A DNA stretch of 64,000 nucleotides from Undaria pinnatifida (lineage: Eukaryota; Sar; Phaeophyceae; Laminariales; Alariaceae). The stretch spans positions 12,627,580 to 12,691,579 of the forward strand of contig JABAKD010000030.1 of assembly GCA_012845835.1 (NCBI GenBank). Reading direction: 5' to 3'. Below are positions 1 to 11,100 of this stretch, piece by piece; position 1 is the first letter of the stretch; every line of letters begins with the position of its first letter. Made by a program: the position numbers and the translations under genes. The notes below the pieces were generated by a model. It worked only from the letters and a program-made list of their open reading frames with translations, had not been told where the DNA came from and did no database searches.

Positions 1-742
1 CATCTGCGCGTCCCAATTGCGGAGACCCGAATCCCGTTCGCGTGTTGGGTTCGACAGTTGGGTACGGCACAGCGGAGTGGTTCCGGTGCCGTGCCTCTGG
101 CGAGCGCGTCAACCACACACCGTACGTGGGGCACATGACGCCTTTGTCCACATGAGAATCGTACAGCTCGATGCCGGAGCTGAAGCGTACCGCGGCAGAG
201 ACCCACACACCCTACGTCTCCTGGGGTGCCGCCTAGGAAGGTACTGGGGCGTATCCCGCTCCGGGATCCTTCTCCTGCGGCCTTGGGGACCATCCAGATG
301 GAGGCTATCCGTTGGGTGCAATAAACCTGCCGTCGTTGATTGCACGGCTCCCCTCTCTCCGCGCGTTTACCTTTCCGCCCTTCCTCTCCCCGCCCGCCCT
401 ACTCCATGTTCTCGTCCCTCCGGTTTCCGACTAGCTCCACCACCCTCGCCATCTTCACTCTCCCTGTTAGGCTTTCCCCTCCCTTCCCCTGCCGCCACTC
501 CCATCCCCCCCCACCACCGTCCCCCATCCCCCCTTCTCTACCTCCCCTCCCCCCTCCTCCTCGCCTCCCCCCTCCCCCCTCCTCGACCTGCGGACGAGGG
601 CGGCGAGCTACCCCCTGTCCTGTCGCTTCGCCCCCTACATGCGTCGGCCCCTCTCCCCGCACGGCCTTCTCTTGTCCCCGTCCCAGGTCCTCTTGGTCGG
701 CGTCGCCTACCCTGTGGGACCGACCCCTCCCCTCTCTCGTTT

Positions 743-1441
743 CTAAGCATAGACGCTTCCGCCCCCGTTGTTGCCGTGGGAGCGACAGTCCTTGTTCGGG
801 GGGGTCTCGATTGTCCCGCTGGTGTCCCTGCGCCCCTTGCCCTGGCGGCTCGCTGTGGCAACCGAAGCCGTGCTCCCCTGCTTAGGTCGTCCCATTGGTG
901 CCGGGGCTGGGTCTCCATTCCGACTGTCAGGGCCGCCCCCTCGATCGGGTAAAGAGGCAGCGCGCGCGTCACCTGTTTCCAGCGCGTTTCGCACACCCAA
1001 GATACATACCGCGAGGCGCTCCTCCCACCCAGCGTCCAGACCCACCAGGTACTCCTGCACGTGGGGCCCGATGTAGAACCTCCAATATGGAAACCGGAGC
1101 ACGCTATCTCGGGGACGGATTGCGAACTCAGCGAGCAGCGTACGATAGCGGCCGGCAGCCGCTTCCCACCGCCTTGGACGGGGAAAATTGATGTAATCCC
1201 CCATAGGCATTCCCAGAGCGTCGCTGAACAGGGGGCACAAGAGGAACGAAGGGAATGGGCTCCTCCCATGGGCCCGAGTCACGAGCTCGAGCGTGCTGTA
1301 ACACTGGAATGCTCTGTGTAGAAGGGGGTCGGCGAACTGCACGGCGTTCACCGCCACCACGGCCCACCTCTCCCTCGACGCAGCCATGAGCAGCCCTGCA
1401 GCCAGCTCCGTCGGGCGAGGAGGTCGCCCCACCCCCCCCAA
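743..1441 (-). CDS. doubtful hypothetical ORF, possibly a transposon remnant or single exon
   Basis: An open frame of about 230 codons reads on the minus strand. Its first ~150 residues have a balanced, protein-like composition with aromatic stretches such as RFPYWRFYIGPHVQEYLV. The last ~70 residues are low-complexity Arg/Gly/Ser. The first possible start is a TTG and there is a stop just upstream, so it is either an exon or a relic. The overlapping plus-strand frame at 17-952 is Pro/Ser/Leu-rich and looks like the shadow of a C-rich stretch. I do not recognise the family. No neighbour supports a function. Confidence 0.2.
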   Translation of the reverse strand: MGGVGRPPRPTELAAGLLMAASRERWAVVAVNAVQFADPLLHRAFQCYSTLELVTRAHGRSPFPSFLLCPLFSDALGMPMGDYINFPRPRRWEAAAGRYRTLLAEFAIRPRDSVLRFPYWRFYIGPHVQEYLVGLDAGWEERLAVCILGVRNALETGDARAASLPDRGGGPDSRNGDPAPAPMGRPKQGSTASVATASRQGKGRRDTSGTIETPPNKDCRSHGNNGGGSVYA

Positions 1442-2154
1442 CTCCGATTTGCAAACGATTCAGGACCTCGGGTTGCGATTCCCGCTAGCTTTTAGGCGTC
1501 CCACACGCTCCAGCATGCGTCGGGTGTGCACCAACCCTCTATCGGGGAACGGGATGCATACCTATCCTTCACCGAAGCTATCCAAATATATTCCAAGGTC
1601 ATATATGGCGAGGGTGCGGTATGTGCACGATGCTTCGGCCTCTCCCATATCTTTGTTTTCGCATTGGCTCGCGGCCTTCTCCTCCTCCTCTGCAGTCACT
1701 GATTGCCTATGGTGTTCGCAATACTGTTGTTGCTGTCGGCGGGTACCCCACTCCGCAGCGCCGTCAAACTGCAGAATCAGTCACGGCTATATTCCCGTGA
1801 GGCGGAACGCTCTTTGACGCGGTCCCTCAGTCCTTTTTCTTATGGCCATCACAAACCGACCATCTCCCCTCTCGTCGCCTCCCTGTACGCTAACTATGGC
1901 GCACTCCGTGTGAATAAACCGATCTAAGTGGAGATACGGTGATCTACTACTACTGTGTGTACTCCCGACAGGACCCGCACTGCGCTTCATCTTGTGACTG
2001 CTTAGAGTTCGTACCACGCCGTCGACCCAAAGGACCCTCCTCTCCTCGCCCTGTGGCACTCCCCGACAACCAGCAGGCAATTCGACCGTTGTTCTGGGTG
2101 GAGAGATAGCTCCCCTCTGGAGTCGAAGCTCAGAGGTGGCACCGGTATCTGTTA
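1442..2154. other. no gene recognised
   Basis: Mixed-composition DNA with only short frames on either strand. No splice-consistent exon, tRNA or repeat shared with the rest of the window was seen here. Confidence 0.3.
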
Positions 2155-2870
2155 TAATCTTGGCACTTTTTCTCGAGCCCCACGCCTTTTCTTAACTGAG
2201 ATTCGAGATCATATTGCGCAGCAGGGGCACTCCTACCCCCTTTTCCACTACGTACGGTGCATGCTCACATTTTTATCGAGAGAAGGGGGTTCAGTCTTTG
2301 CTTCCCTCGACGACTTGTGTTAAGATACGGCCTCGAAAGGCCTGTAGATATCCGAATTTGAGATCATTTGGATGGGTTTCGTATGATAAGGTTGGCGGTT
2401 TATATTCGGGGAAGTTAGGAATTAGATCGGAGGCACGCGCCTCCGATCTCAGAAGCTATCCCGGGCTCTGGTGGAAACGAATAAAGCTACATCTCTACGA
2501 AGGAACGAAAGTGAGTACTCTCCGAGGACCTACCCAATTGGCAGACCTGCAGGGGGCACTCTGTGTCCCCCACCTATTAATTTCACAAGTGGCGTCGTCG
2601 GCAGGACCATGGGTTTTTGGGTCGTGGGTTCGATCCCCACATCCACCATAATAAACTTTTTCAGATTTTCCCATGGCGAACTTGAAAAATACTCTCCCCG
2701 GTATACCCAGGAAATGAAGCGGCTTGGATATATTGACAGGTCCGCCCGTATATCCGGCCGACCTGGTATCCCGCCGTTTCAGGGGGGAAGAGCGTTATAA
2801 GGCTTAGTTTGGGTAAGCTATTGGTTAACCTTTTGCAAGTGGTCAAACGGACTAATACCCTTCTAACAAC
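2155..2870 (+). repeat. dispersed composite repeat with tRNA-like segment
   Basis: Two modules recur elsewhere in the window. Roughly 2320-2575 matches 17305-17555 (shared words such as AAGATACGGCCT, GGATGGGTTTCGTATG and GGGCTCTGGTGGAA). Roughly 2586-2862 matches 33560-33842, including a tRNA T-arm-like stretch (GTGGGTTCGATCCCCAC) followed by ATCCACCA, and the end module TTATAAGGCTTAGTTTGGG. The shared order suggests a mobile, non-coding element or a nested pair. No protein is encoded. Confidence 0.65.
2426..2451. repeat. perfect 11-bp inverted repeat, 4-base loop
   Basis: AGATCGGAGGC and GCCTCCGATCT flank ACGC. The homologous copy near 17410 lacks this hairpin, so it arose in or was lost from one copy. 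Confidence 0.7.
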
Positions 2871-4935
2871 CTTAACACTTGCCCCATCGAAGGGTGAATA
2901 TATGACGCGTGTTCTGCGTGTCAACTTTTGCACAACAAAAGCTCCTCTGAGAGCCTCGATTTAGTTCGAAAGAACGTTGTTCTTGTGAATGCTACTGTCA
3001 GGGGTCGTCGTCTCAGTATTACATACCAGTATACAACACGTGACGCGTGTCGCGAGCAAACCACCTGTACCTCTATCTGCAAGCCTACAAGTATAGACTA
3101 GGCCAGCGGCCATCGTACCAGCAGCAAGGTTATGTACGCAGCGCAGCGATCCGAGATGCAACATGCAGCCAGCTGCAAGTGTTGCCGGGTACGTACCTGG
3201 TATCAAGTCTACGATATATCTATCTGTAGTCTACGATCTACAGTCTACGATCTATGATCTACGATCTACGATCCACCGATCAATCAATGACGAAACGTGA
3301 CTTTTTTTGCCGACGGTTTCACCAATTTAATTTTTGGATTTTATACTGCGTTGTACGGGCATAGTCTAGACTATACTTTTAATGTTGGGCGTTGGGCACG
3401 AGCAGGGCGACGCGATCATGCCGCCGGCGCCATCGAATGGCAAGCACTTGTCGATCAAAACCTGTAGCGTCGATTGGAGAACTGACCGGCGACCCACCAT
3501 GATGTAATACTGGATGATGTAATACTGGATGGTGTAATACTGGATGTATGATGTAATGCTACTGGCCTTTTGACGGGGGAGAAGAGGCGCCCACACACCA
3601 ACAACAACAGGTGAGTTGCGCTCAACTAGTTGACAGTAGTTTCGCATGCACGACTGTATACAGACCGTTCCTTGGCGTGCAAGCAATCATGTTACTCGTA
3701 CGACGGTCATCTCCGCTCAGCGTCGTTCATGTTGTCCGCGTTGATCAATTTAGTGTGATCGAAGCCGCGCACCTGGAAAGGATTCATGGTCACAAGTTCA
3801 AGAACAAACGAGCCAAGTATCCCGTCCCAAAAACTGGCAAGCACGCGCAAACCAATTAATTGCAGTTGAAGTGTTCATCAAGTCCTTATTAATAGTGTGC
3901 AGCGCGAATGCCGTACGCATGATGCGCATATTGTTAGCTCAGCTCGGACACTCTAAATGTGTCATCGTCCAGCCGGCAGCAGTCTGGGATGCTTCTTGTC
4001 GCCAATGCCGCAATCGTCGTGTTTTCCCTCAGAAGCCCCAGCAGAGTTTATAATAGGTACAGTAGGGGGATGGCATGAATGATCGGAACAAGCGCTGCAT
4101 TTTTTCAGCCGGCAAAAGGAATAACAAAAAAACGTAGGAGGACTGTGGGAGTACAGCGTGTGTATCAGAGGTGCACCATGCCACTTTTTGAGGGAAGAAA
4201 AAGGGCCATAATCCCGCCTGTTTGGGGCAGCGCTGGCCATAGGGATTGCAACCCTTGAGTAGATCCGAGATCCAGGCTTAACCTCCAAATTGGATACACT
4301 ATCGGAGATGCATCGTACTAGCCACTGAGATATGCGATCAGCGCTGACTGCACACAGCTCAGAGGTTTGGTGTTCCTTCAATGGGGCGCCCAATGCTGTA
4401 ATCGTCATGCCCATTTATTTGTCATGTTTTTTGTTTCCCCAGTGCTGACTGCACAGCTTACGAGTAGCGGTCGCGGCGCATCCCTTATACTAAGAGTGTG
4501 CCTAATGCCGTGGACTTATCGTCGTGCCTTTTCGTAATGTTTTCTGTTTCCCTTCGAGCCCCCCAAGGGTCATAGTAGTAGGATGACTAGACTAGCCAGT
4601 TTTGTTGTGTTAATTTTCCGATTTAATACCTGGTACTTGTACCTGGGAACTTATTTTAGTATTTTTGCCCTCAGACAACGCGATATCGGTGTAGCGTAGG
4701 TGCCGCTCCGATAAAAATCAAATATCCTTCCGTAAAGCAGCCCAGCACCTCTTCTGCGAATCTCCGCCAACCATTTCCCGATACACCCTTGCCCACACAT
4801 CTTTTCATTTTTAGCTACCCAAACCAAGTACTCCGTATAATTTGACCTATTCCTCGTTAACGTGTCATTCCTAACGTCGTTTTCGTCCTCCGAAAAAGCC
4901 CTACAAAGGGACTATCAGGAGGACCATAGGCGCGC
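2871..4935. other. intergenic, simple repeats only
   Basis: No exon is supported. It holds a degenerate TCTACGA-type tandem repeat at about 3215-3285 and three to four copies of a 15-18 bp unit ATGATGTAATACTGG at about 3500-3560. The end of this stretch is the presumed promoter of the plus-strand gene starting at 4936; no convincing TATA box was seen. Confidence 0.4.
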
Positions 4936-5175
4936 ATGGTAGCCGAGGGAGGAAATCGCCGTCGAGAGGGGAACAGGGAGAAGGGCAAGAGGCATCGCCA
5001 CTCGTCGAGCTCTCGCGAGGAGTACGACGATGACGAGGATGATGAAGACGACGGTACACGGGAGACCAAAGGACCACCTTCGAAGTTTAAGCTGTCTGGA
5101 GACGACACGGGCAGCGGCATTGACTACAACGTTCTAGACGAAGAATCTTGGCAGAAGTTGGAGATCTACTGCAAG
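4936..5175 (+). CDS. exon 1 of the unrecognised gene
   Basis: The ATG at 4936 opens 80 codons ending DEESWQKLEIYCK before a GTGGCT donor, phase 0. The acidic Asp/Glu run at residues 30-40 and the Ser run before it suggest a disordered head. Confidence 0.6.
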
Positions 5176-8100
5176 GTGGCTATACTTTCGGGATATACAC
5201 CGCTCCACCTCCACAGTAGTAGACTACTGCCGTAACAGTACTTACTACGGCACCACTGCTGTAAATCGCTCGACAAGCAGTGTTTAAAGGAGCAGGTCGT
5301 TTGAGGACGACTGCCCCAATGCCGTTGGTTGTCAGATGATGAATGGTGACTGTCTTTAGGTTACCCGACCGTGACTGTCGTCCTCGGCATGGCGGCGGTA
5401 TTTGGGGCCTAGCTCGAGCTACTATCTTCAACAGTACGTGCCATGCCGTCCGCATACAAAGGTAACATCAAGGTGCTATGTTTCGAGAGATCAGTTGCGA
5501 CTTGGGCACTGAGCCCACAGCGTACCATTTATGAGCTTGTTACCACCTTGCCGGCAGAGGTCTTGCTTGGGTTCAGAGGATCGATAGATCTGCTGCCGAC
5601 CACCACGCTGCTACCATACCCCTTTGTAGGGGCGCTCATACCAAACTTTCACAGTCCGAGAAACGCCCCAACACTCCCGCCACCAAATGGCAGTGTACGT
5701 TATCTGAACAGTAACGATCGATTCGTGTTCTCCCCTTCTGCTGTGAACGAACGCAGAAATGGGGCATCAAGCAGGCGCACTTGGAGTCTGTCTACTCAAG
5801 ATTTGCGCGCACCATCATCCGCACAGAGCACCTGGATTTCACCTCCAAGCCGCAGTTCCACGCCAGCCTCGACTTCCTTGCCGTGAGGGCCATTTCCGAA
5901 CGAGTTTTTTCGCGCCCCCCCCCCCCCCCCCCCCCCGCCCTTCCCACCTACTGTAATACATTTTGCGTTTTTGCTGGGCTCCCTCCCTTTTCTCGTTACT
6001 CAGAACCAGAGTCACATAGCCCACACCCCCAAGCCGCCCCTGTACATTGCATTGTATCATGCTATCAAACCAAGCTGTGATGTCATAATCGATAGTGGCG
6101 CAAGACGTGCCTGTGTGGGGGGCCACAGCAAACGAACGGTAACAGCAGCGTGACCAGTGTAACGTGCACCAGTTTGAGACACCCCGGCACTGGCATCAGA
6201 CGGCCAAAGAGGAAGAAGATAAGAGAAACAAACAATAAAAAGATCACCCATATAGTCTAGTATATTACAAGTACCAACAACGCAGCTTGCAAAGATGAGT
6301 ATTGACCTGAAATTCGTCGAACTCACGGCTGACGTCCTTAATTTTTTTTTTATAAAATCGCTTTATGCCACTCTACGGGAGAAGCGTAATGAGCGCCCAA
6401 ATTTCGGAGGTGTCTCTATTAGGAGTAGGAACGGTGCTGCGCGTCTCCAAAGAGGTTCGTAGTCCGTTGTCAAATAGCTCTGGCAAGCAACAAACGAGTA
6501 CGCTCTCCCCGCTTCCCCCACGCTTCTATCCCGCTGTGCTGTATGCGCCAACCAAAATATCCCACAGTATGCGTCAACCAAAATATCCGGCGTTCGCACG
6601 TCCATCATTCTACGTATTGCATGTGTGCTACTATAGACGGGCCAGCACCTGAATTTTCCGGCGAGGGAACGTGCCCCCAAGTATGGCTTCAAAACTTTAC
6701 AGTGCTGATTACGCGTGCTGGCTTACCGTCCGAACACACTTCTTATTGATACCGGTAGGACGAGTTCATGGCAACTGCCGGGGAGTTTTCCGCCCAAATC
6801 TTCATCCAGACATGGTTTTTACGGCCGAAGAGGGGTCTCCCATCGCCGGTGGACAGGCGGTGTGTCGATTTCGCTCGCTTGGTGATCATGTGCTGCGACC
6901 TGGCCCGCCTCGGGGACTATGAACTCCTTGTGAACTTCTGGGCCTGCGTGCTGCACAGGTAAGCTGCAAGCTGCAATCTACATCTGAAAACGCACCGAGA
7001 TACTGGTCCACAGGCTGTATTTCATATTGTGGGCCTGCGTTCTGCATAGGTAACCTCCAAGTTATGTATTTTTTTTTTTTTTTATTTTTTTTTAGCACAC
7101 TTTCACTTTCCAGCTTCTGGACAAGCCGTGGTCACAGGTGTCATCCCTTCTCCTCCCCGGTTCTTGCCTTCAATTTTTATCGCGCATAGGGTTCAGCAGT
7201 CCCACTGCTCGTCGATTGTTCATCGAATGTTGCTAACTCACGCTCTCGCGCTTTCCGCAAGTCAATTTGTCCACAAGAAAAAGTCCCAACGAATTTATTC
7301 GAGTATGCACTCGGCGGGGCTCGAACTCACGAAACTGACCTATACCAGGCTGGAGGATAACCTGATACGCCACCGGGGCGACCGGTTGCAATGTATACAC
7401 AGTACCGACTCTATACAAATCAACCGGTATGCTGGTCCATCGCTGCGTTTGCTATCTTGAGAAAGGATGTACTACGCACAAACGTTGCGAGAATAAATCG
7501 CTCCCAGGTTTGCGTTTTCCGGAAATCCCGCGGGCTAAGATTTTGGTGCGGCTTTTTCTCATGAACGAGCCTCTAACTTTGCCGACAGTTGCAAAATACG
7601 TATAATGCGCGGTTCGGTACATACAATGCGCGGTTCGGTGGTCGTGTTTTCGACCCGACCCGTCCGTGCAATCGCGTCGGGAGCCGTGCGGGCACCACAC
7701 GCCAGTCGAAAGGATTAGGATTGTGCACCGGTTGCCCGAGGGCGACGCGTGAGGTGGATCACCCAATACCGATGATTCTGCCTACCATTTGCCCTTTGGC
7801 AATGTGCACAGCATTACGAGGATGCCGTTTTACAGGGTCTGGATAAAGCACCCGTACGTGTGTACCGGAGAAGGGGCATTTCGGTGGTCGAGGCCACACC
7901 CACTTGCCTACGTCGTCAAACGATACGATTGTATAGGCTAGTCGATAGAGTGCTGCTACACGAAGTTTTTCCTGCGGACGGTTTCGTTGAACCGATGTGG
8001 TCTCTTGCTATTCCTGTGTCTTGTGTCGGGACCCTCGATGATCGCACCTAGGTTCGGCCAGCTTCTCCCCAACGGCGCCATCGATTTGGACACCGTCCTC

Positions 8101-11100
8101 AACACCGAGCTAGTGCAAGAAGTCATCGCAGTCATACACACTACCTCCGATAAAAACGTCGACCTCTTGGTCAAAATCCTTACTGCCGAAGCCAAGGAAA
8201 AGCCGGCTCCAGGGAATGCAATACCGGAGGCACAGGGGGACGCCACAGCGGGGGTGCCCGAACATGGTATAGCGGGAGCACGGGAAGAGGAGGGAGAGCG
8301 GGGACGGGAGGCCAGGCAGGGAGGGGTCACGCGGGGTCGGCGATACCTGAGCCTGCGGAATGTCCTTCGGTTTAGCTTTCAGCAGCCACCCTTGTTCTTC
8401 CCCGTGGTGCAGTTTCAGCGTTTTCTCCGATCGAAGATTATCGGTGAGACCCAAACTTGATCTGTGGTGCGATATGTACCAAACGCTCTTTGTCGTCGCC
8501 ATCAACTTTTCTCTTTCCACGTCCTACCTGGTGCAAGGCAAGATTTGTTGCGCCCCCGGCTAAAGCAACGGGCAAGGAGGGCATATAAGCCTTAGATTAG
8601 CTTCGAAAAAATGGTTGGAATATGGTTGGCGGTAGCCCTGGTCGTGTAATCCTCAATCGGACCGCCCGGAAACACTCCACACCTCGGACAGATGACGATG
8701 TGAATCATACAGACCATATAGACCATCTAGATCATCTAGATCATCTAGATCATCTAGATCATATAGATCATATAGATCATATAGATCATATAGATCATAT
8801 AGATCATATGGATCATATAGATCATATAGATCACATATATCATATAGATCGTATAGATCATATAGATCATATAGATAATACATACCATATCTATCATATA
8901 GATCGTGTAGATCACCTCTATCGTGTACAGTAGATCCGGTATCTGTCATTATGGGATGTTGTGCAGGATCTGTACACAAAGAATACAGATCCAACCTTGG
9001 AAGGCTTCTGATAGATCATGCAGATCGTACGGCTCCCAGCTGGTAACATGGTAACGTGGCAACATGAGCTAGACCATACATATTTTCCCGAAATGTTTAG
9101 ATCGTCAAGCGGGGATCGGTGATCTATCCAAACGAAAACGTACCTGGTAATGAATACCCGGTACTTTTTGTGGATTACCAAGCAACTCGTCGAAAATGGG
9201 CCGAGTTGTAAGTAGCCGTACTGATGGACCGACGCCTCCTACCTGCCATTCTCGTCCTTCGTATGATCGGATCATATCCCAGGAAGCCGGTACTGGCTTC
9301 GGCGACGAAAGCCTGCGGTGGATCGCGGTGTCGACCTTCGGGCATCCCTCGGACTGTCAGACGCCTACCACGATATGTTCGATCGCATACGGAGTCGACA
9401 CGATGCCTGGGCGGTCGCTACCGGCCAGCTGCTCTTGCACGCCTTGGAAGCGCGCACGGCGGCTCCCTGTTGCGAGCATAGGTCGGTAGGAGGAGAAAGA
9501 GGGGAAGGAGGAAGGGGCAATGGAGGGATGGGGAAGAGAGGAGGAGGAGGAGGAGGAGGAGGAGGAGGAGGAGGAGGGGGAGGGGGGGGAGAAGGAGGAA
9601 GTGGAGGAGGAGCAGGAGGAGCAGGAGGAGCAGGAGGAGCAGGAGGAGGAGGAGGAGCAGGAGCTGAAGCAGGAGGAGAAAGAGGAGGAGGAGGAGGAGG
9701 AGGAGTAGAAAGAGAAGGTGCAAGGAGGCGAGGAGAAGGAAGAGGAAACGACGGAGGAGAAAAAGACGACTGCGAAGATTTGGGAGTCAAACAATCCAGG
9801 CGATTGCTGGAAAACTGCCTCAGCATTCCGAAATGGTGGGTTGTGGGGCGCTTGGCCAGTCAGATAACCGCCGGCATGAGCAGGCGGCGCCGCTCGGTCG
9901 GTATTTTACTTAGTATCATATAGAGCTTCAAAAACACTGAAGAAACGTGGCCTCCTTGTTCTCTTGGTGACGAAGGACTCGATCACCCCGGGACGGTCGA
10001 CACATGCGAGCCCAGTTTGCATCCGTACAGCCCGAATCATTTTAAAGGTTCAAACGCTGGTTGTAGGTTGAGCTCACTTCCACGGGTAATTAATTCTGCT
10101 TGCGACTGCGGTGCCTGTGTCTCATATTGAGTACCTTTTGGACTGTCTGTTTCACCCATCCTGTCCTATGGAGGCTCATACGAATTCAGCAATGATAGGT
10201 TTGTTTACAGGAACAGTAGCCGGGGATTACTCTGCATTTTTTGCAAAATTTAAGTCACGGCTTTTTGTCTTCTGCACCTTTTTTTTCTATTTCATTGGGT
10301 GCCTTATGATTGTTGGCACACAATCTATACGTAGCGCGTTCTACTTTCAAAGGGTCATTTCCTGTGCATCGACACACGTCACGAGTGGGGAGGGCCTGAA
10401 ATTAAATGCTCCGAGACCTCTCTCATGATGAGGGGATTTATGCCGCACCGTACATGAATCATTAGTTGAGAAAAATGACGGTGGAAACCTGGTGCGGCCT
10501 ATCATAGGACACCGTGAAAATCAACCCCTTTTGGAGCCCAACTACAGCAACAAAGCATGGCAAGGCAAGCGTGGTCTAATCGACCGTCTTTCATGGTGCG
10601 AGCACGCCGGTACAAGCAGTATGATGGTATGATGCGCAGGGCGCGTGTCGTGCTCCTCCTTGCGTTGCCGTTCGCACACTGCATCCGGACATCCCTGGCT
10701 ACTTTTTGTATGAGCGATGTCGTATTCGTAACTTTTTTTTCGACGTTTTCCTCATGTCAAGTCCCAAGGGGGGGCGTTAATTAGTGTCAAGCTTTAACCC
10801 TGCACCAAGCGGTATCGTACTTCTTCGCGCGAGGGTAGCCCCGTCACACATCATTTGTCCAAGTGTGTATATATATGTGTATATGATGTTGTCAAACGTG
10901 CAACCTCTATGGTTGGGCGGCTTCACCCTGCCATGCCATGGTAAGAGTGCAATGTGCGCTGCTGCCGATTACGGTAATGAACGCTGTCGGTAGTTGCTGT
11001 CGGCAGCTGCTGTCGGTCGTTGCCGTCGGTCGTTCCAACGCCGGCAAATACACATCTCCTTGCAGAAGACATTCTGCAGGTTCACCCTACCCCGTTCGGT

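Noticed and set aside
17-952. 311-codon plus-strand frame rich in Pro, Ser and Leu
   Set aside because: Composition follows the C-rich DNA, it has no recognisable domain or splice context, and the opposite strand reads at least as well.
2610-2650. Possible tRNA gene (GGTTCGATCCC)
   Set aside because: Only the T arm and 3' end are convincing; no 5' acceptor strand pairs with ATCCACC, and the stretch recurs inside a repeat family.
8622-8994. Asp/His/Tyr-rich repetitive frames
   Set aside because: Shadows of the GATCATATA array.
9357-9826. Ser-, Pro- and Leu-rich minus-strand frames
   Set aside because: Shadows of the GAG microsatellite in an intron of the plus-strand gene.
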